Part shown: piece after piece, positions 1-9,531 of the stretch
Layout of the letters: every line of letters starts with the position of its first letter
Numbering within the stretch: the stretch's first letter is position 1
Assembly: GCF_026967475.1 (NCBI RefSeq)
Contig: NZ_CP114058.1
Location: 434,001 to 498,000 of the forward strand
Reading direction: 5' to 3'
DNA length: 64,000 nucleotides
DNA from: Rouxiella chamberiensis
Lineage (GTDB): Bacteria; Pseudomonadota; Gammaproteobacteria; Enterobacterales; Enterobacteriaceae
The notes under the pieces: generated by a model
Told to the model about the DNA's origin: nothing
Seen by the model: the letters and a program-made list of their open reading frames with translations, nothing else
The model's database searches: none
Position numbers and translations under genes: made by a program

Positions 1-272
1 CGATGCCCGATAGCGACAAGATTGGCAGATAGTTCTGGCTTTTCGGCGAAAATAGTATTAACGATGTACTTCAGTGCTTCACTGTGGGCCGCACCTGCGC
101 CCAGAGCAGCTTCATGTTTGCTGCCATCCAGTTTCCATTTGATGCGCGCTTCGGGAAGATGGAAGCATTCGGCCAGACCTGAAATATGTTCTTCGCCGTT
201 GACGGCGTCGATGATGGCGAACTTGAGCGAAGAGCTGCCACAGTTAAGAACCAGAACTAACTTACTTGACAT
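1..272 (-). CDS. ackA: Acetate kinase, N-terminal part (runs off the window)
   Basis: The minus strand opens with ATG at 272 and reads about 90 residues before the window ends, so only the N-terminus is present. The start [20 protein letters not shown] is the acetate kinase signature 1 region (N-x-G-S-S-S-x-K). The enzyme interconverts acetate plus ATP and acetyl phosphate plus ADP in the cytoplasm, in the Pta-AckA overflow pathway. It is divergent from yfbV, as in E. coli, and the next gene outside the window is expected to be pta. Recognition is firm; the active-site part of the protein is not visible. Confidence 0.95.
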   Translation of the reverse strand, partial: MSSKLVLVLNCGSSSLKFAIIDAVNGEEHISGLAECFHLPEARIKWKLDGSKHEAALGAGAAHSEALKYIVNTIFAEKPELSANLVAIGH

Positions 273-709
273 GGAAGTACCTATTTATTGTGTTGGTGCC
301 GTTAAGTAACAATACACATGGTTAATCAATTAGCAGAATCACATAAGCGTAGCGCATTATGGAAGCGGCAATTATGATTAACATCATACCGAAACCAGGT
401 AATGGCAGGGTCTACTCATCATCGTTTAGCAGGCTGCCGACCCGATTTGACGTCATCCGGTAACTTGTTTGATTAAGTTACTGCCGATTCGTTCAATCGC
501 TACAGCCTGTTTTCCCCGCGATGTTAAAAAGAGTAAAATGCGGTAAAGCCAGTTGTATTAATAAGGTTATTTCGCTATCCATTTAAGTGCCCCAGAGGCC
601 CGGCTAGAATACCGACAGGTTTTGATAAAAACAAAATATATTTATGAGTGATAAAATATATTTTCAGTTTTACAAATTATTTTTAAAATTTAAGATGTTG
701 AGGTGCACC
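273..709. other. Divergent ackA / yfbV intergenic region
   Basis: This is 437 bp without a gene between the divergent ackA and yfbV starts. It must carry promoters for both. The clearest structure is an inverted repeat GTAACTT (460-466) / AAGTTAC (475-481) around an 8-nt centre. The 100 bases before yfbV are strongly AT-rich. I could not assign a regulator. Confidence 0.5.
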
Positions 710-1165
710 ATGACGAGCAAACCATCGGGTTCAGTCGGTTGGTTTCAGATTTTTCAGCGCGGGCAGCACTATATGAAAACGTGGCCATCGGACAAACGCC
801 TTGCGCCGGTGTTCCCTGAAAATCGTATCGCTACCGCAACACGCTTCGGCGTGCGCTTTATGCCGCCGCTGGCCGTGTTCACGCTGGCCTGGCAGATTGC
901 GCTGGGTGGACAACTCGGTCCGGCCGTCGCGACGTCGATTTTCGCCTGTAGCCTGCCAATGCAGGGACTATGGTGGCTGGGCCGTCGTTCGGTTACACCA
1001 CTGCCGCCTACATTGCTGGGATGGTTCCATGAAGTGCGTCATAAGCTTGTGGAATCGGGACAGGCGCTGGCACCTATCGAAGGCGCGCCGACCTACCAGT
1101 CTCTCGCCGAAGTCCTGAAACGGGCGTTCAAACAGCTCGACAAGACCTTCCTCGACGACCTGTAG
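710..1165 (+). CDS. yfbV: YfbV (UPF0208) membrane protein
   Basis: The protein has 151 residues, the length of E. coli YfbV. I chose ATG 710 rather than the upstream in-frame ATG at 644 because a GAGGTG Shine-Dalgarno sits six bases before it and the extra 22 residues are AT-rich and unlike the family. Two hydrophobic segments lie in the middle (about residues 45-90), and the C-terminus is helical and charged. The family is a two-pass inner-membrane protein; genetic work on E. coli YfbV links it to limiting MatP-mediated Ter macrodomain organisation. Location beside ackA and opposite yfbR is the conserved enteric arrangement. Confidence 0.93.
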   Translation: MTSKPSGSVGWFQIFQRGQHYMKTWPSDKRLAPVFPENRIATATRFGVRFMPPLAVFTLAWQIALGGQLGPAVATSIFACSLPMQGLWWLGRRSVTPLPPTLLGWFHEVRHKLVESGQALAPIEGAPTYQSLAEVLKRAFKQLDKTFLDDL

Positions 1166-1168
1166 GCA

Positions 1169-1194
1169 CACTTCCTCCCGATGCGGAGGAAGTG
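1169..1194. terminator. Hairpin between convergent yfbV and yfbR
   Basis: CACTTCCTCC and GGAGGAAGTG form a perfect 10-bp stem around a 6-nt loop, four bases after the yfbV stop. There is no T tract on either side, so it is terminator-like rather than a textbook intrinsic terminator. Confidence 0.5.
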
Positions 1195-1231
1195 ACATAG
1201 CCTTGTTGACGGATTTGGCGGGAATAACGGG

Positions 1232-1831
1232 TTACAGCGGCGATTCCTGACTGATTTCATCCAGTGACAGGCTAAAGCTCGGGATAAACACGGCCATGAA
1301 ATAGTCCATCTCCGGACTCTGTCTTTCGGCGAGCGTGCGCTCCAGGCGCGTTTTCGCCATGGTAAATTCGCTGTTGCCCGCCGACAACTCTTCCAGGCAC
1401 TTTAGATAGGCGCAAAGCGCATCGGCCTGCTTGACCGTTTTCTTTTCGTCATCGCTGAAATGATGTTCGTCAATCAGCGAACGGTAGTCGTCCTGAAACT
1501 CCTCCGGCAGCATCTCAATCAGCTTTTGCTGGGCAATCTGCTCGATTTTTTTGTATTCATGGGCAATCTGCGGATTGTAATACTTGATGGGCGTTGGCAT
1601 ATCGCCGGTCAGCACTTCGCTGGCATCGTGGTACATCGCCAGCAGCGCGACGCGTTCGGCATTCAGGTTGCCATCAAACTTGCGATTTTTGATGAGGGCG
1701 AGGGCATGGGCCACAAAGGCCACCTGCAAACTGTGTTCGGAGACATTTTCGGTGCGCACATTGCGCATGAGAGGCCAGCGACCAATAAGCTTGAGGCGCG
1801 ATAAATGGGCAAAAAAGTGACTTTGGCTCAT
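1232..1831 (-). CDS. yfbR: 5'-deoxynucleotidase YfbR
   Basis: The 199-residue product matches the E. coli length when started at ATG 1831, which gives the conserved [16 protein letters not shown] start. An in-frame extension to 1885 has no family support. HD-domain metal ligands are visible: H-S in the [11 protein letters not shown] segment, the H-D pair in [13 protein letters not shown], and the later D of [10 protein letters not shown]. The enzyme dephosphorylates deoxyribonucleoside 5'-monophosphates in the cytoplasm and takes part in dUMP/thymidine supply. It lies downstream of alaA on the same strand, 163 bp apart. Confidence 0.95.
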   Translation of the reverse strand: MSQSHFFAHLSRLKLIGRWPLMRNVRTENVSEHSLQVAFVAHALALIKNRKFDGNLNAERVALLAMYHDASEVLTGDMPTPIKYYNPQIAHEYKKIEQIAQQKLIEMLPEEFQDDYRSLIDEHHFSDDEKKTVKQADALCAYLKCLEELSAGNSEFTMAKTRLERTLAERQSPEMDYFMAVFIPSFSLSLDEISQESPL

Positions 1832-1994
1832 GGGACTCTCTCTTGTAGCTTTAAACAGAGTCCCATTCTGGCACATGCCCCTCATCTTTCAAGCTACAGA
1901 TGCACGGGGATTCGCGCCTATTCCCCTGCCGAACCCGGGCAGCAAGGGAAAATAGGGCGATGTGAAGCGTTCGTGTAGCCTGAAAAAGGGAGTT

Positions 1995-3209
1995 TTACTG
2001 GCGATACGTTTCTAAAAAGCGTCCGAGTTTGCCCACGGCCATTTCCAGTTCGTCGACGCGCGGCAGTGTCACGATGCGCACGTGGTCGGGATACGGCCAG
2101 TTAAACGCCGAACCCTGCACAAGCAGGACTTTCTGCTGGAGAAGCAGGTCGAGCACCAGTTTCTGATCGTCGTGGATGTTAAAGCGCCTGGCGTCGATTT
2201 TAGGGAACATATAGAGCGCGCCTTTCGGCTTGACGCAGGAAACGCCCGGGATCTGGTTGATCATTTCCCATGCCGCGTTGCGCTGCTCGACCAGACGGCC
2301 GCCTGGCTGGATAAATTCGCTGATACTCTGGTATCCGCCCAGCGCAGTCTGAATGGCGTGCTGCATCGGCACGTTGGCGCACAGGCGCATCGACGCCAGC
2401 ATCTCCAGGCCTTCAATGTAGCCTTTCGCATGCTTTTTAGGTCCGTTCAATACCATCCAGCCCTGACGGAAGCCCGCCACGCGGTAGGTTTTTGACAGAC
2501 CGTTGAAGGTCACGGTCAGTAGATCGGGAGCCAGCGACGCGATGGAAATGTGCTGCGCCTCATCGTAGAGGATCTTGTCGTAGATCTCGTCGGAGAAGAT
2601 GATCAGATTATGTTCGCGCGCAATCTCGACTATCTCCATCAGCAGCTCCTGGCTGTAGACGGCGCCGGTCGGGTTGTTCGGGTTGATAATGACAATGCCA
2701 CGGGTGCGCGGCGTGATCTTGGCGCGAATGTCATCGAGGTCGGGGAACCAGTCGGCACCTTCGTCACACAGGTAATGTACGGCATTGCCGCCGGACAGTG
2801 ACACGGCCGCGGTCCACAGCGGATAGTCGGGTGCCGGCACCAGCATCTCGTCACCGGTGTTAAGCAGTGCCTGCATGGACTGCACAATCAGCTCGGATAC
2901 GCCGTTGCCGATATAGACGTCCTCTACGGTCATGTCGCGCATGTCACGCGCCTGATAGTGCTGCATGATGGCTTTACGCGCGGAGAACAGGCCTTTGGAG
3001 TCGCAATAGCCCTGCGCGGTAGGCAGGTTGCGGATAACATCCACCAGAATTTCATCGGGCGCGTCGAAGCCGAACGGGGCAGGGTTGCCGATGTTCAGTT
3101 TAAGAACTTTATTGCCTTCTTCTTCCAGACGCTTTGCTTCTTTCAGCACCGGGCCGCGGATGTCGTAGCAAACGTTATCCAGTTTGCGGGATTTTTCAAT
3201 GGGGGACAT
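1995..3209 (-). CDS. alaA: Alanine transaminase AlaA (YfbQ)
   Basis: This is a 404-residue class I/II PLP aminotransferase, one residue from the E. coli AlaA length. ATG 3209 is chosen because the protein then starts MSPIEKSRKLDNVCYDIRGP like the family; an upstream extension to 3293 is basic and non-homologous. Visible landmarks are NPNNPTGAV, the SDEIYD segment, and SLSKTY-like GLSKTYRVAGFRQGW with the Schiff-base lysine. It transfers the amino group from glutamate to pyruvate to make alanine. The gene is divergent from lrhA across about 1 kb, as in other enterics. Confidence 0.95.
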   Translation of the reverse strand: MSPIEKSRKLDNVCYDIRGPVLKEAKRLEEEGNKVLKLNIGNPAPFGFDAPDEILVDVIRNLPTAQGYCDSKGLFSARKAIMQHYQARDMRDMTVEDVYIGNGVSELIVQSMQALLNTGDEMLVPAPDYPLWTAAVSLSGGNAVHYLCDEGADWFPDLDDIRAKITPRTRGIVIINPNNPTGAVYSQELLMEIVEIAREHNLIIFSDEIYDKILYDEAQHISIASLAPDLLTVTFNGLSKTYRVAGFRQGWMVLNGPKKHAKGYIEGLEMLASMRLCANVPMQHAIQTALGGYQSISEFIQPGGRLVEQRNAAWEMINQIPGVSCVKPKGALYMFPKIDARRFNIHDDQKLVLDLLLQQKVLLVQGSAFNWPYPDHVRIVTLPRVDELEMAVGKLGRFLETYRQ

Positions 3210-4206
3210 AGTCTGTTGCCTTTTGCGGTAAAGCTTGTTCTTCCGTGGGGTATGGTGCTTCAGAACATAGCGAAGCCGACAATTTACTCTCACGGCGGCA
3301 GATTTTGAAGAGCAAAGTCAGGCTTTGGCGTAAAACAGCAGACGCCGTGCCGGTTGTGACATCAATCACCTGATTGATAGCGCGGAGTGAGATTAATCGC
3401 TTTAAATTTTATTTATCGCAGAATAAAGATTTGCCTAATGGGGGTAAAAGCAGATTGACAGTGTATTCGGCTGTGTACAGCAGATACCTTAATTTATTCA
3501 TCATGATAGGCATGTTTGAGCGCTATTATCTTGAAAAATAGAACAATGCTAGCAATATTTTGCGTTGGTGGGCTTAATCTTAAACTGACTCGCTACAGCG
3601 CCATTGTGTTTTTTAATAGTGTATAAAAGAACTCGGAAAAGGAAATCTAAAAAGCTTCAAGCGCATAGGAGCATAATAACGTAAGGAATTAGTTAAACGA
3701 ATCTGATGATTTCTTTAGAACCGGGAATTAAATTTTCATCGCTGAAGATGGCGATAAGATTAATCAGACACAAAAACACTCTAAGATTTGTCTTATTAAA
3801 ATGAGAGCGAGATCTCCTTTTTGATATCACAAAATTTGGCTTTACCGATTAATTGATTTACGCACATTTATTTTGAAGTTTGATATTTAGCACATTGCTA
3901 GCGTTACGCTGTGCCTGCCTTGACAGCCGTTGAAATGAGCCGGAGGAGCGCTACTGTACAGCTGGGTTAATGAATGATTGTCTCGGGCTTTTCCATTTAG
4001 CCATTATATTTAATTGAATTTAATAACTATTTGAAAAAGTCGATTAATGATAATCATTTAGAAAAGAGTTGTAGAGTAGAAATATTTCTCATTTCTTCAT
4101 TATCTAAGAGTGAGTGGCATTCAGATCTGGTATTCTGCGTTTTGCGAAAACTTTTTTCGCATTATCAGGGTAGCTTGTTATTAGATTTTAAAAGTGAAGA
4201 AAAACT
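3210..4206. other. Long AT-rich alaA / lrhA intergenic region
   Basis: Almost 1 kb separates the divergent alaA and lrhA starts and holds no convincing gene. The lrhA side is very AT-rich, in keeping with the long untranslated leader known for lrhA in E. coli. Visible structures are a Fur-like palindrome at 4046-4058 and a hairpin GCGAAAA/TTTTCGC at 4144-4160 just upstream of lrhA. I cannot place the promoters with confidence. Confidence 0.6.
4046..4058. promoter_or_regulatory. Fur-box-like palindrome upstream of lrhA
   Basis: AATGATAATCATT is a perfect 13-bp palindrome identical to the core of the Fur consensus GATAATGATAATCATTATC. The flanking bases match poorly (about 14 of 19 overall). 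It lies about 150 bp before the lrhA start. An AT-rich background makes chance palindromes more likely, so this is only a candidate. Confidence 0.4.
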
Positions 4207-5145
4207 ATGACAAATGCAAATCGTCCAATTCTTAATCTGGATTTAGACTTGCTTAGGACTTTTGTTGCCGTCGCCGATTTAAATACCTTTGCCGCCGCAG
4301 CCGCTGCGGTATGTCGTACCCAATCGGCCGTCAGTCAACAAATGCAACGTCTTGAGCAGTTGGTAGGTAAAGAACTGTTCGCCAGGCATGGACGCAATAA
4401 GTTATTGACGGAACACGGTATTCAGTTACTTGGCTACGCACGTAAAATATTACGCTTTAACGATGAAGCCTGTACTTCCCTTATGTACAGCGACATTCAG
4501 GGCGGAGTGACCATTGGCGCTTCGGACGATACGGCAGACACCATTTTGCCTTATCTGCTGAGCCGGGTAACCTCGATTTATCCGAAGCTTTCCATCGACG
4601 TTCGCGTGCAACGCAGTCCGCTGATGTTGCCGATGCTGGAAAGCAACGAGATAGACCTGGCCATCACCACCATGACCACGACCGACCATCCCCATATTGT
4701 GTTGCGAACCTCGCCGACACTCTGGTATTGCTCTGCTGATTTCACCTATCCGCCGGGCGATAGCGTGCCGCTGGTGCTGCTGGATGACCCTAGCCCGTAT
4801 CGTACCATGGCTATCGACCACCTCAACAAGGCCGGTATTCCGTGGCGAATCGCCTATGTCGCCTCTACGCTCTCCGCCATTCGCGCGGCGGTGCGAGCCG
4901 GTCTTGGCGTAACCGTTCGACCTATCGAAATGATGAGTCCTGAACTGCGCGTGCTGGGCGAGCAGGATGGTCTGCCAAGACTGCCTGATACGCAATATGT
5001 GCTGTATAAAAACAACAACTGTAACAACGACCTCGCGCAGGCTATTTTCAACGCCGTCGAGCAGGGAAGTGACCCTTATTCGCTCAACAGCTACTCCCAG
5101 CGGGTAGACACTGACGACGAGTATGAAGATATTCCCAAATCCTGA
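4207..5145 (+). CDS. lrhA: LysR-type regulator LrhA (HexA/PecT/RovM family)
   Basis: The protein has 312 residues, exactly the E. coli LrhA length. The N-terminal winged helix-turn-helix covers about residues 12-70 ([15 protein letters not shown], then [20 protein letters not shown]), followed by a two-lobe effector domain starting near residue 95. Orthologues repress flagellar, fimbrial or exoenzyme genes and influence RpoS levels (LrhA in E. coli, HexA/PecT in soft-rot bacteria, RovM in Yersinia). It sits directly upstream of nuoA in the same orientation, the invariable enteric neighbourhood, but a 750-bp gap with its own regulatory signals implies separate transcription. The Shine-Dalgarno is weak (GTGAAGAA). 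Confidence 0.95.
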   Translation: MTNANRPILNLDLDLLRTFVAVADLNTFAAAAAAVCRTQSAVSQQMQRLEQLVGKELFARHGRNKLLTEHGIQLLGYARKILRFNDEACTSLMYSDIQGGVTIGASDDTADTILPYLLSRVTSIYPKLSIDVRVQRSPLMLPMLESNEIDLAITTMTTTDHPHIVLRTSPTLWYCSADFTYPPGDSVPLVLLDDPSPYRTMAIDHLNKAGIPWRIAYVASTLSAIRAAVRAGLGVTVRPIEMMSPELRVLGEQDGLPRLPDTQYVLYKNNNCNNDLAQAIFNAVEQGSDPYSLNSYSQRVDTDDEYEDIPKS

Positions 5146-5166
5146 CCGGAGTTGGGTTTTTCCTCT

Positions 5167-5198
5167 CCCCGCCCTCCTGTCAATTCCTCGGGGCGGGG
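5167..5198. terminator. GC-rich hairpin after lrhA
   Basis: CCCCGCCC (5167-5174) pairs with GGGCGGGG (5191-5198), 22 bases after the lrhA stop. There is no following T tract, so its role as a terminator is uncertain. Confidence 0.35.
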
Positions 5199-5620
5199 GA
5201 AAGGGAATATCCGCAAAGGTTAAAAAACAGACAACACATAAGATTTTCTTTATCAACCGCCTATTTTATCGCCTTTTCTGCCGTCAAATCCTCTCCTTCT
5301 TGCGCCCTGAATCGTCATCTCATGCTCTCGACTGCACACTTTATAAGCAGAATTTGATACCCACGCTTGTGCCATTTTTTTAGCAAATGCAGATTTTTTT
5401 AAAACGTTAAACAAAATTCATTCAAAAATTGCCTTAATTTTTAGCAATCTTGCCCAAAACGTGTCCTGGATCAATAAATAACCCTGTATTCAGAGTGGAA
5501 GAATGGAACATACCTGCGACAATAGTAAGGGTAGAAGCTAAAGCATTGACTCCCGTTAACAACCATCCTTTTTTTTACATTGCGACTGACTCGATTTAGC
5601 TGCGAATTTAAGCATGTTAT

Positions 5621-5635
5621 GTTAATAAAATGCTA
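5621..5635 (+). promoter_or_regulatory. ArcA-type binding site upstream of nuo
   Basis: GTTAATAAAATGCTA matches 13 of 15 positions of the ArcA-P consensus GTTAATTAAATGTTA. It is preceded by another TGTTA unit five bases upstream, giving the direct-repeat pattern typical of ArcA sites. ArcA repression of nuo is established in E. coli, so the placement fits. Confidence 0.55.
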
Positions 5636-5659
5636 AAGATGTAAAATAACGTGGAGATA

Positions 5660-5681
5660 CTTTTGTCAAAGTTGACAAAAG
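5660..5681. promoter_or_regulatory. 22-bp perfect inverted repeat in the nuo promoter region
   Basis: CTTTTGTCAA and TTGACAAAAG are perfect 10-bp arms around AG. The right arm contains a consensus -35 hexamer TTGACA (5672-5677); a possible but poor -10 (GTAAAA) lies 17 bases on. It could be an operator over a promoter. No regulator is assigned. Confidence 0.45.
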
Positions 5682-5896
5682 GTTATAGAAAAGGGTAAAA
5701 AGCCCACAGTGTTTCACTGGATAATCGCTTTTTGTTAACCCGGAGTGTCTGAAGTCTCAGCTTAATCGTGATGACTTCAGGGTGAAGGGCCCGTGAAGAC
5801 TGGTGGTTATTAATCCTTCCCTTGAATCGATGTGGCAGGCAAGTTGCCGTTCAAGAGCAAATGCAGCACGCCACTTTTGATGAGTAAGCATAGAGT

Positions 5897-6361
5897 ATGT
5901 CAACAACCACAGATGTCATCGCTCATAACTGGGCGCTCGCAGTTTTTCTCGTTATCTCGGTCGGCCTTTGTTGCCTGATGTTGCTCGGCGCCGCTTTCCT
6001 GGGAGGGAAGGTACGCGGACGTAACACGGAGACGCCATTCGAGTCGGGTATTGCCCCCGTGGGCTCCACTCATATGCGCCTGTCGGCAAAATTCTATCTG
6101 GTCGCGATGTTCTTCGTGATTTTCGACGTGGAGGCCCTGTACCTCTATGCCTGGTCCACTTCTATCCGCGAAAGCGGATGGACCGGCTTTGTCGAAGCCG
6201 CCATTTTCATTTTCGTACTTTTAGCCGGCCTGTTTTATCTGGTTCGCATCGGTGCGCTTGACTGGACCCCAACCCGTTCGAAAGGTCCTGTCAAAGCCAG
6301 CCCGGTTATCCCGAGCCCAGTCATTAAGACCAGCAATCACCCGCACGGCAAACGCCAATAA
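5897..6361 (+). CDS. nuoA: NADH-quinone oxidoreductase subunit A
   Basis: The 154-residue protein is slightly longer than E. coli NuoA (147). It has three hydrophobic spans (about residues 12-38, 68-90, 98-120) and the family segment [21 protein letters not shown] followed by [13 protein letters not shown]. The acidic residues of the latter (D, E) are conserved in NuoA proteins. It is a membrane-arm subunit near the quinone site of complex I. The extra length is in the Pro/Lys-rich C-terminal tail. It is the first gene of the operon, 17 bp before nuoB. Confidence 0.97.
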   Translation: MSTTTDVIAHNWALAVFLVISVGLCCLMLLGAAFLGGKVRGRNTETPFESGIAPVGSTHMRLSAKFYLVAMFFVIFDVEALYLYAWSTSIRESGWTGFVEAAIFIFVLLAGLFYLVRIGALDWTPTRSKGPVKASPVIPSPVIKTSNHPHGKRQ

Positions 6362-6378
6362 TAAAGTGAGGCATCAAG

Positions 6379-7053
6379 ATGGACTATACGCTCACCCGCT
6401 TAGACCCGAACGGTGAGAACGACCGTTACCCCCTGCAAAAGCAAGAGACGGTTTCCGATCCGCTCGAGCAGGAAGTCAATCGCAGCGTGTATATGGGCAA
6501 ACTCGAGCATGCCCTGCACGACGTGGTGAACTGGGGTCGTAAAAACTCGCTTTGGCCATTCAACTTTGGTCTCTCATGCTGCTACGTAGAAATGACCACG
6601 TCATTTACTGCGGTGCATGACGTGGCGCGATTCGGCTCGGAAGTTATCCGTGCTTCACCGCGTCAGGCCGACTTTATGGTGGTTGCCGGAACCTGCTTTA
6701 CCAAAATGGCGCCGGTTATCCAGCGTCTGTACGACCAGATGCTCGAACCGAAATGGGTTATCTCGATGGGTGCCTGCGCCAACTCCGGCGGCATGTACGA
6801 CATCTATTCGGTCGTGCAGGGCGTCGACAAGTTCCTGCCGGTAGACGTTTACATTCCGGGTTGCCCGCCGCGTCCAGAAGCCTATATGCAGGCGTTGCTG
6901 CTGCTTCAGGAATCCATCGGAAAAGAGCGTCGCCCGCTGTCGTGGGTCGTTGGCGATCAGGGTGTCTATCGCGCCAATATGCAGTCTGAAAAAGAGCGTA
7001 AACGCGCCGAGCGTATTGCCGTGACGAATTTGCGTACCCCTGACGAGATTTAA
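6379..7053 (+). CDS. nuoB: NADH-quinone oxidoreductase subunit B (cluster N2)
   Basis: This is a 224-residue peripheral-arm subunit (E. coli 220). The four N2 [4Fe-4S] ligands are present: the tandem cysteines C67-C68 in [11 protein letters not shown]133 in [10 protein letters not shown], and C162 in [10 protein letters not shown]2 is the final iron-sulfur cluster and passes electrons to ubiquinone. A good Shine-Dalgarno (GTGAGG) precedes ATG 6379. A 118-bp gap follows before nuoC, wider than most junctions in this operon. Confidence 0.97.
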   Translation: MDYTLTRLDPNGENDRYPLQKQETVSDPLEQEVNRSVYMGKLEHALHDVVNWGRKNSLWPFNFGLSCCYVEMTTSFTAVHDVARFGSEVIRASPRQADFMVVAGTCFTKMAPVIQRLYDQMLEPKWVISMGACANSGGMYDIYSVVQGVDKFLPVDVYIPGCPPRPEAYMQALLLLQESIGKERRPLSWVVGDQGVYRANMQSEKERKRAERIAVTNLRTPDEI

Positions 7054-7171
7054 CACTGTCCGTCAACCCTGAGGGGCAAACCGTCAGGCCATGACTTCAA
7101 GAAAATGACGGTTGCACGCCAGGTGTCCTATCCCCTTGGGCATAAATGACCATTTTGTGTGGTGAGAAAAT

Positions 7172-8971
7172 ATGACAGATTTGACGACGCAAGACCTCGC
7201 TCAGCCAGCATGGCAGACCCGCGATCATCTCGATGATCCGGTCATTGGCGAGCTGCGTAACCGTTTTGGGCCAGAGGCCTTTTCTGTTCAGCCGACCCGT
7301 ACCGGTATCCCGGTGGTATGGATTAAACGCGAACAGATCCTGGAAGTAATTACCTTTCTGCGCAAGCAGCCGAAACCCTATGTCATGCTGTATGACCTGC
7401 ATGGCGTAGACGAGCGTTTGCGTACTCACCGTGACGGCCTGCCCGCTGCGGATTTCTCCGTTTTCTATCACCTGCTTTCCATCGAGCGCAATAGCGACAT
7501 CATGCTGAAAGTGGCGCTGGCCGAAAACGACCTGCATTTACCGACGCTGACCAAGGTGTACCCGAACGCCAACTGGTACGAACGCGAAACCTGGGAAATG
7601 TTCGGCATTACCTTCGACGGCCACCCGCACCTGACGCGCATCATGATGCCGAAAACGTGGGAAGGGCATCCGCTGCGTAAAGACTATCCGGCGCGTGCCA
7701 CCGAATTCGATCCGTTCGAGCTGACCAAACAGAAAGAAGATCTCGAAATGGAAGCGCTGACCTTCAAGCCCGAAGACTGGGGCATGAAGCGCAGCACCGA
7801 AAACGAAGACTTCATGTTCCTGAACCTCGGCCCTAACCACCCGTCGGCGCACGGTGCGTTTCGCATCGTCATGCAGCTCGATGGCGAAGAGATTGTCGAC
7901 TGCGTTCCGGACATCGGTTATCACCACCGCGGCGCCGAGAAAATGGGCGAACGCCAGTCCTGGCACAGCTATATTCCGTACACCGACCGCATCGAATACC
8001 TCGGCGGTTGCGTCAACGAAATGCCCTACGTGCTGGCGGTTGAAAAACTGGCCGGGATCACCGTAGGCGATCGCGTAAACACTATTCGCGTGATGCTCTC
8101 CGAACTGTTCCGTATCAACAGCCACCTGCTTTACATCTCGACCTTTATTCAGGACGTCGGCGCGATGACGCCGGTCTTCTTCGCCTTCACCGATCGTCAG
8201 AAAATCTATGACGTAGTGGAAGCGATTACCGGCTTTCGTATGCACCCGGCGTGGTTCCGTATCGGCGGCGTGGCGCACGACCTGCCGAAAGGCTGGGAAC
8301 GCCTGATGCGCGAATTCCTCGAGTGGATGCCGAAACGTCTCGACGCCTACATGAAGACCGCGCTGAAAAACAGCATTCTGGTCGCGCGCTCCAAAGGCGT
8401 TGCCGCCTACAACGCCGACGATGCGCTGGCGTGGGGCACCACGGGCGCAGGCCTTCGTGCCACCGGCATCGAGTTCGACGTGCGTAAATGGCGTCCGTAC
8501 TCCGGTTATGAAAACTTCGACTTTGAAGTGCCGGTCGGCGATGGCGTCAGCGACTCTTATTCCCGCGTGATGCTGAAAATGGAAGAGATGCGCCAGAGCC
8601 TGCGCATCTTGCAGCAGTGTGTCGACAACATGCCGGAAGGCCCGTTCAAGGCGGATCACCCGCTGACCACGCCGCCGCCGAAAGAGCGCACGCTTCAGCA
8701 CATTGAAACCCTGATAACCCACTTCCTGCAGGTTTCGTGGGGGCCAATCATGCCTGCCAACGAATCCTTCCAGATGATCGAGGCGACCAAGGGCATTAAC
8801 AGCTACTACCTGACGAGCGATGCCAGCACCATGAGCTACCGTACCCGCGTGCGTACGCCAAGCTTCCCGCATTTGCAGCAAATCCCGTCAGTGATTCGTG
8901 GCAGCCTGGTTTCCGACCTTATCGTCTACCTGGGCAGTATCGATTTTGTAATGTCAGATGTGGACCGCTAA
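7172..8971 (+). CDS. nuoC: NADH-quinone oxidoreductase fused subunit C/D
   Basis: The 599-residue protein is the fused NuoCD form typical of enterobacteria (E. coli about 600). The NuoC part (30 kDa family) covers about residues 1-180, with [18 protein letters not shown] and RKDYP. The NuoD part (49 kDa family, related to NiFe hydrogenase large subunit) begins near residue 205 at [21 protein letters not shown]. It ends with the conserved [11 protein letters not shown]. NuoD forms much of the quinone-binding cavity together with NuoB. The stop is separated from nuoE by two bases. Confidence 0.97.
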   Translation: MTDLTTQDLAQPAWQTRDHLDDPVIGELRNRFGPEAFSVQPTRTGIPVVWIKREQILEVITFLRKQPKPYVMLYDLHGVDERLRTHRDGLPAADFSVFYHLLSIERNSDIMLKVALAENDLHLPTLTKVYPNANWYERETWEMFGITFDGHPHLTRIMMPKTWEGHPLRKDYPARATEFDPFELTKQKEDLEMEALTFKPEDWGMKRSTENEDFMFLNLGPNHPSAHGAFRIVMQLDGEEIVDCVPDIGYHHRGAEKMGERQSWHSYIPYTDRIEYLGGCVNEMPYVLAVEKLAGITVGDRVNTIRVMLSELFRINSHLLYISTFIQDVGAMTPVFFAFTDRQKIYDVVEAITGFRMHPAWFRIGGVAHDLPKGWERLMREFLEWMPKRLDAYMKTALKNSILVARSKGVAAYNADDALAWGTTGAGLRATGIEFDVRKWRPYSGYENFDFEVPVGDGVSDSYSRVMLKMEEMRQSLRILQQCVDNMPEGPFKADHPLTTPPPKERTLQHIETLITHFLQVSWGPIMPANESFQMIEATKGINSYYLTSDASTMSYRTRVRTPSFPHLQQIPSVIRGSLVSDLIVYLGSIDFVMSDVDR

Positions 8972-8973
8972 CG

Positions 8974-9531
8974 ATGACAGATCTCAATAAAAACTCAGAG
9001 CTTCAGTATATCAACGTCTCTACGCCTGCCGCCTACGATGCCGCACAGGCCGGAAAACCGACATTCGAACTGAGCGCGACGGAACGCGAGGCGATTGAAC
9101 ACGAAAAGCACCACTACGAAGATGCCCGCGCGGTGTCTATCGAAGCGCTGAAAATCGTGCAGAAAGAGCGTGGCTGGGTGCCGGACGGCGCAATTTACGC
9201 CATCGCCGACATTCTAGGCATTCCTGCAAGCGACGTCGAAGGGGTTGCCACCTTCTACAGTCAGATCTTCCGTCAGCAGGTAGGGCGTCACGTTATCCGC
9301 TATTGCGACAGCGTGGTCTGTCACATCACGGGTTATCAGGGCATTCAGGCAGCCATCGAGGCCAAACTCAATATCAAACCGGGTGAAACCACGCCGGATG
9401 GTCGCTTTACCCTGTTGCCGACCTGCTGTCTCGGCAACTGCGACAAAAGCCCTACCATGATGATTGATGAAGACACGCACAGCTACCTGAAACCCGAAGA
9501 GATAGGTCAGTTACTGGAGCGTTACTCATGA
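8974..9531 (+). CDS. nuoE: NADH-quinone oxidoreductase subunit E (cluster N1a)
   Basis: The protein has 185 residues, about 19 more than E. coli NuoE; the excess is at the N-terminus. The thioredoxin-like 2Fe-2S fold has its four N1a ligands at C111, C116, C152 and C156 ([11 protein letters not shown] and [11 protein letters not shown]). It forms the NADH-oxidising module with NuoF and NuoG. Its stop overlaps the nuoF start by four bases (ATGA), implying translational coupling. Confidence 0.96.
   Translation: MTDLNKNSELQYINVSTPAAYDAAQAGKPTFELSATEREAIEHEKHHYEDARAVSIEALKIVQKERGWVPDGAIYAIADILGIPASDVEGVATFYSQIFRQQVGRHVIRYCDSVVCHITGYQGIQAAIEAKLNIKPGETTPDGRFTLLPTCCLGNCDKSPTMMIDEDTHSYLKPEEIGQLLERYS

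Larger units (their letters stand above)
5146..5896 (+). promoter_or_regulatory. nuo operon upstream region
   Basis: The 751-bp gap between lrhA and nuoA holds the nuo control region and no gene. Besides the ArcA-like site and the 22-bp palindrome listed separately, it has an inverted repeat CTGAAGTC (5749-5756) / GACTTCAG (5773-5780), and a nested hairpin CTTGAA...TTCAAG (5821-5854) enclosing GGCAA-G-TTGCC, just before nuoA. These could fold in the leader RNA. In E. coli nuo is known to be controlled by ArcA, NarL, FNR and IHF; I could only support the ArcA-type site here. Confidence 0.55.

Noticed and set aside
644..709. N-terminal extension of YfbV
   Set aside because: AT-rich, without family match, and the downstream ATG has the better ribosome binding site.
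7538..8881. Long antisense open frame (447 codons) opposite nuoCD
   Set aside because: It lies wholly opposite a strongly conserved gene, has no Shine-Dalgarno or family features, and is of the His/Arg-rich kind produced by GC-biased third positions. Similar antisense frames opposite nuoF, nuoG, nrdA, gyrA, rcsC and the PBP gene were rejected for the same reason.
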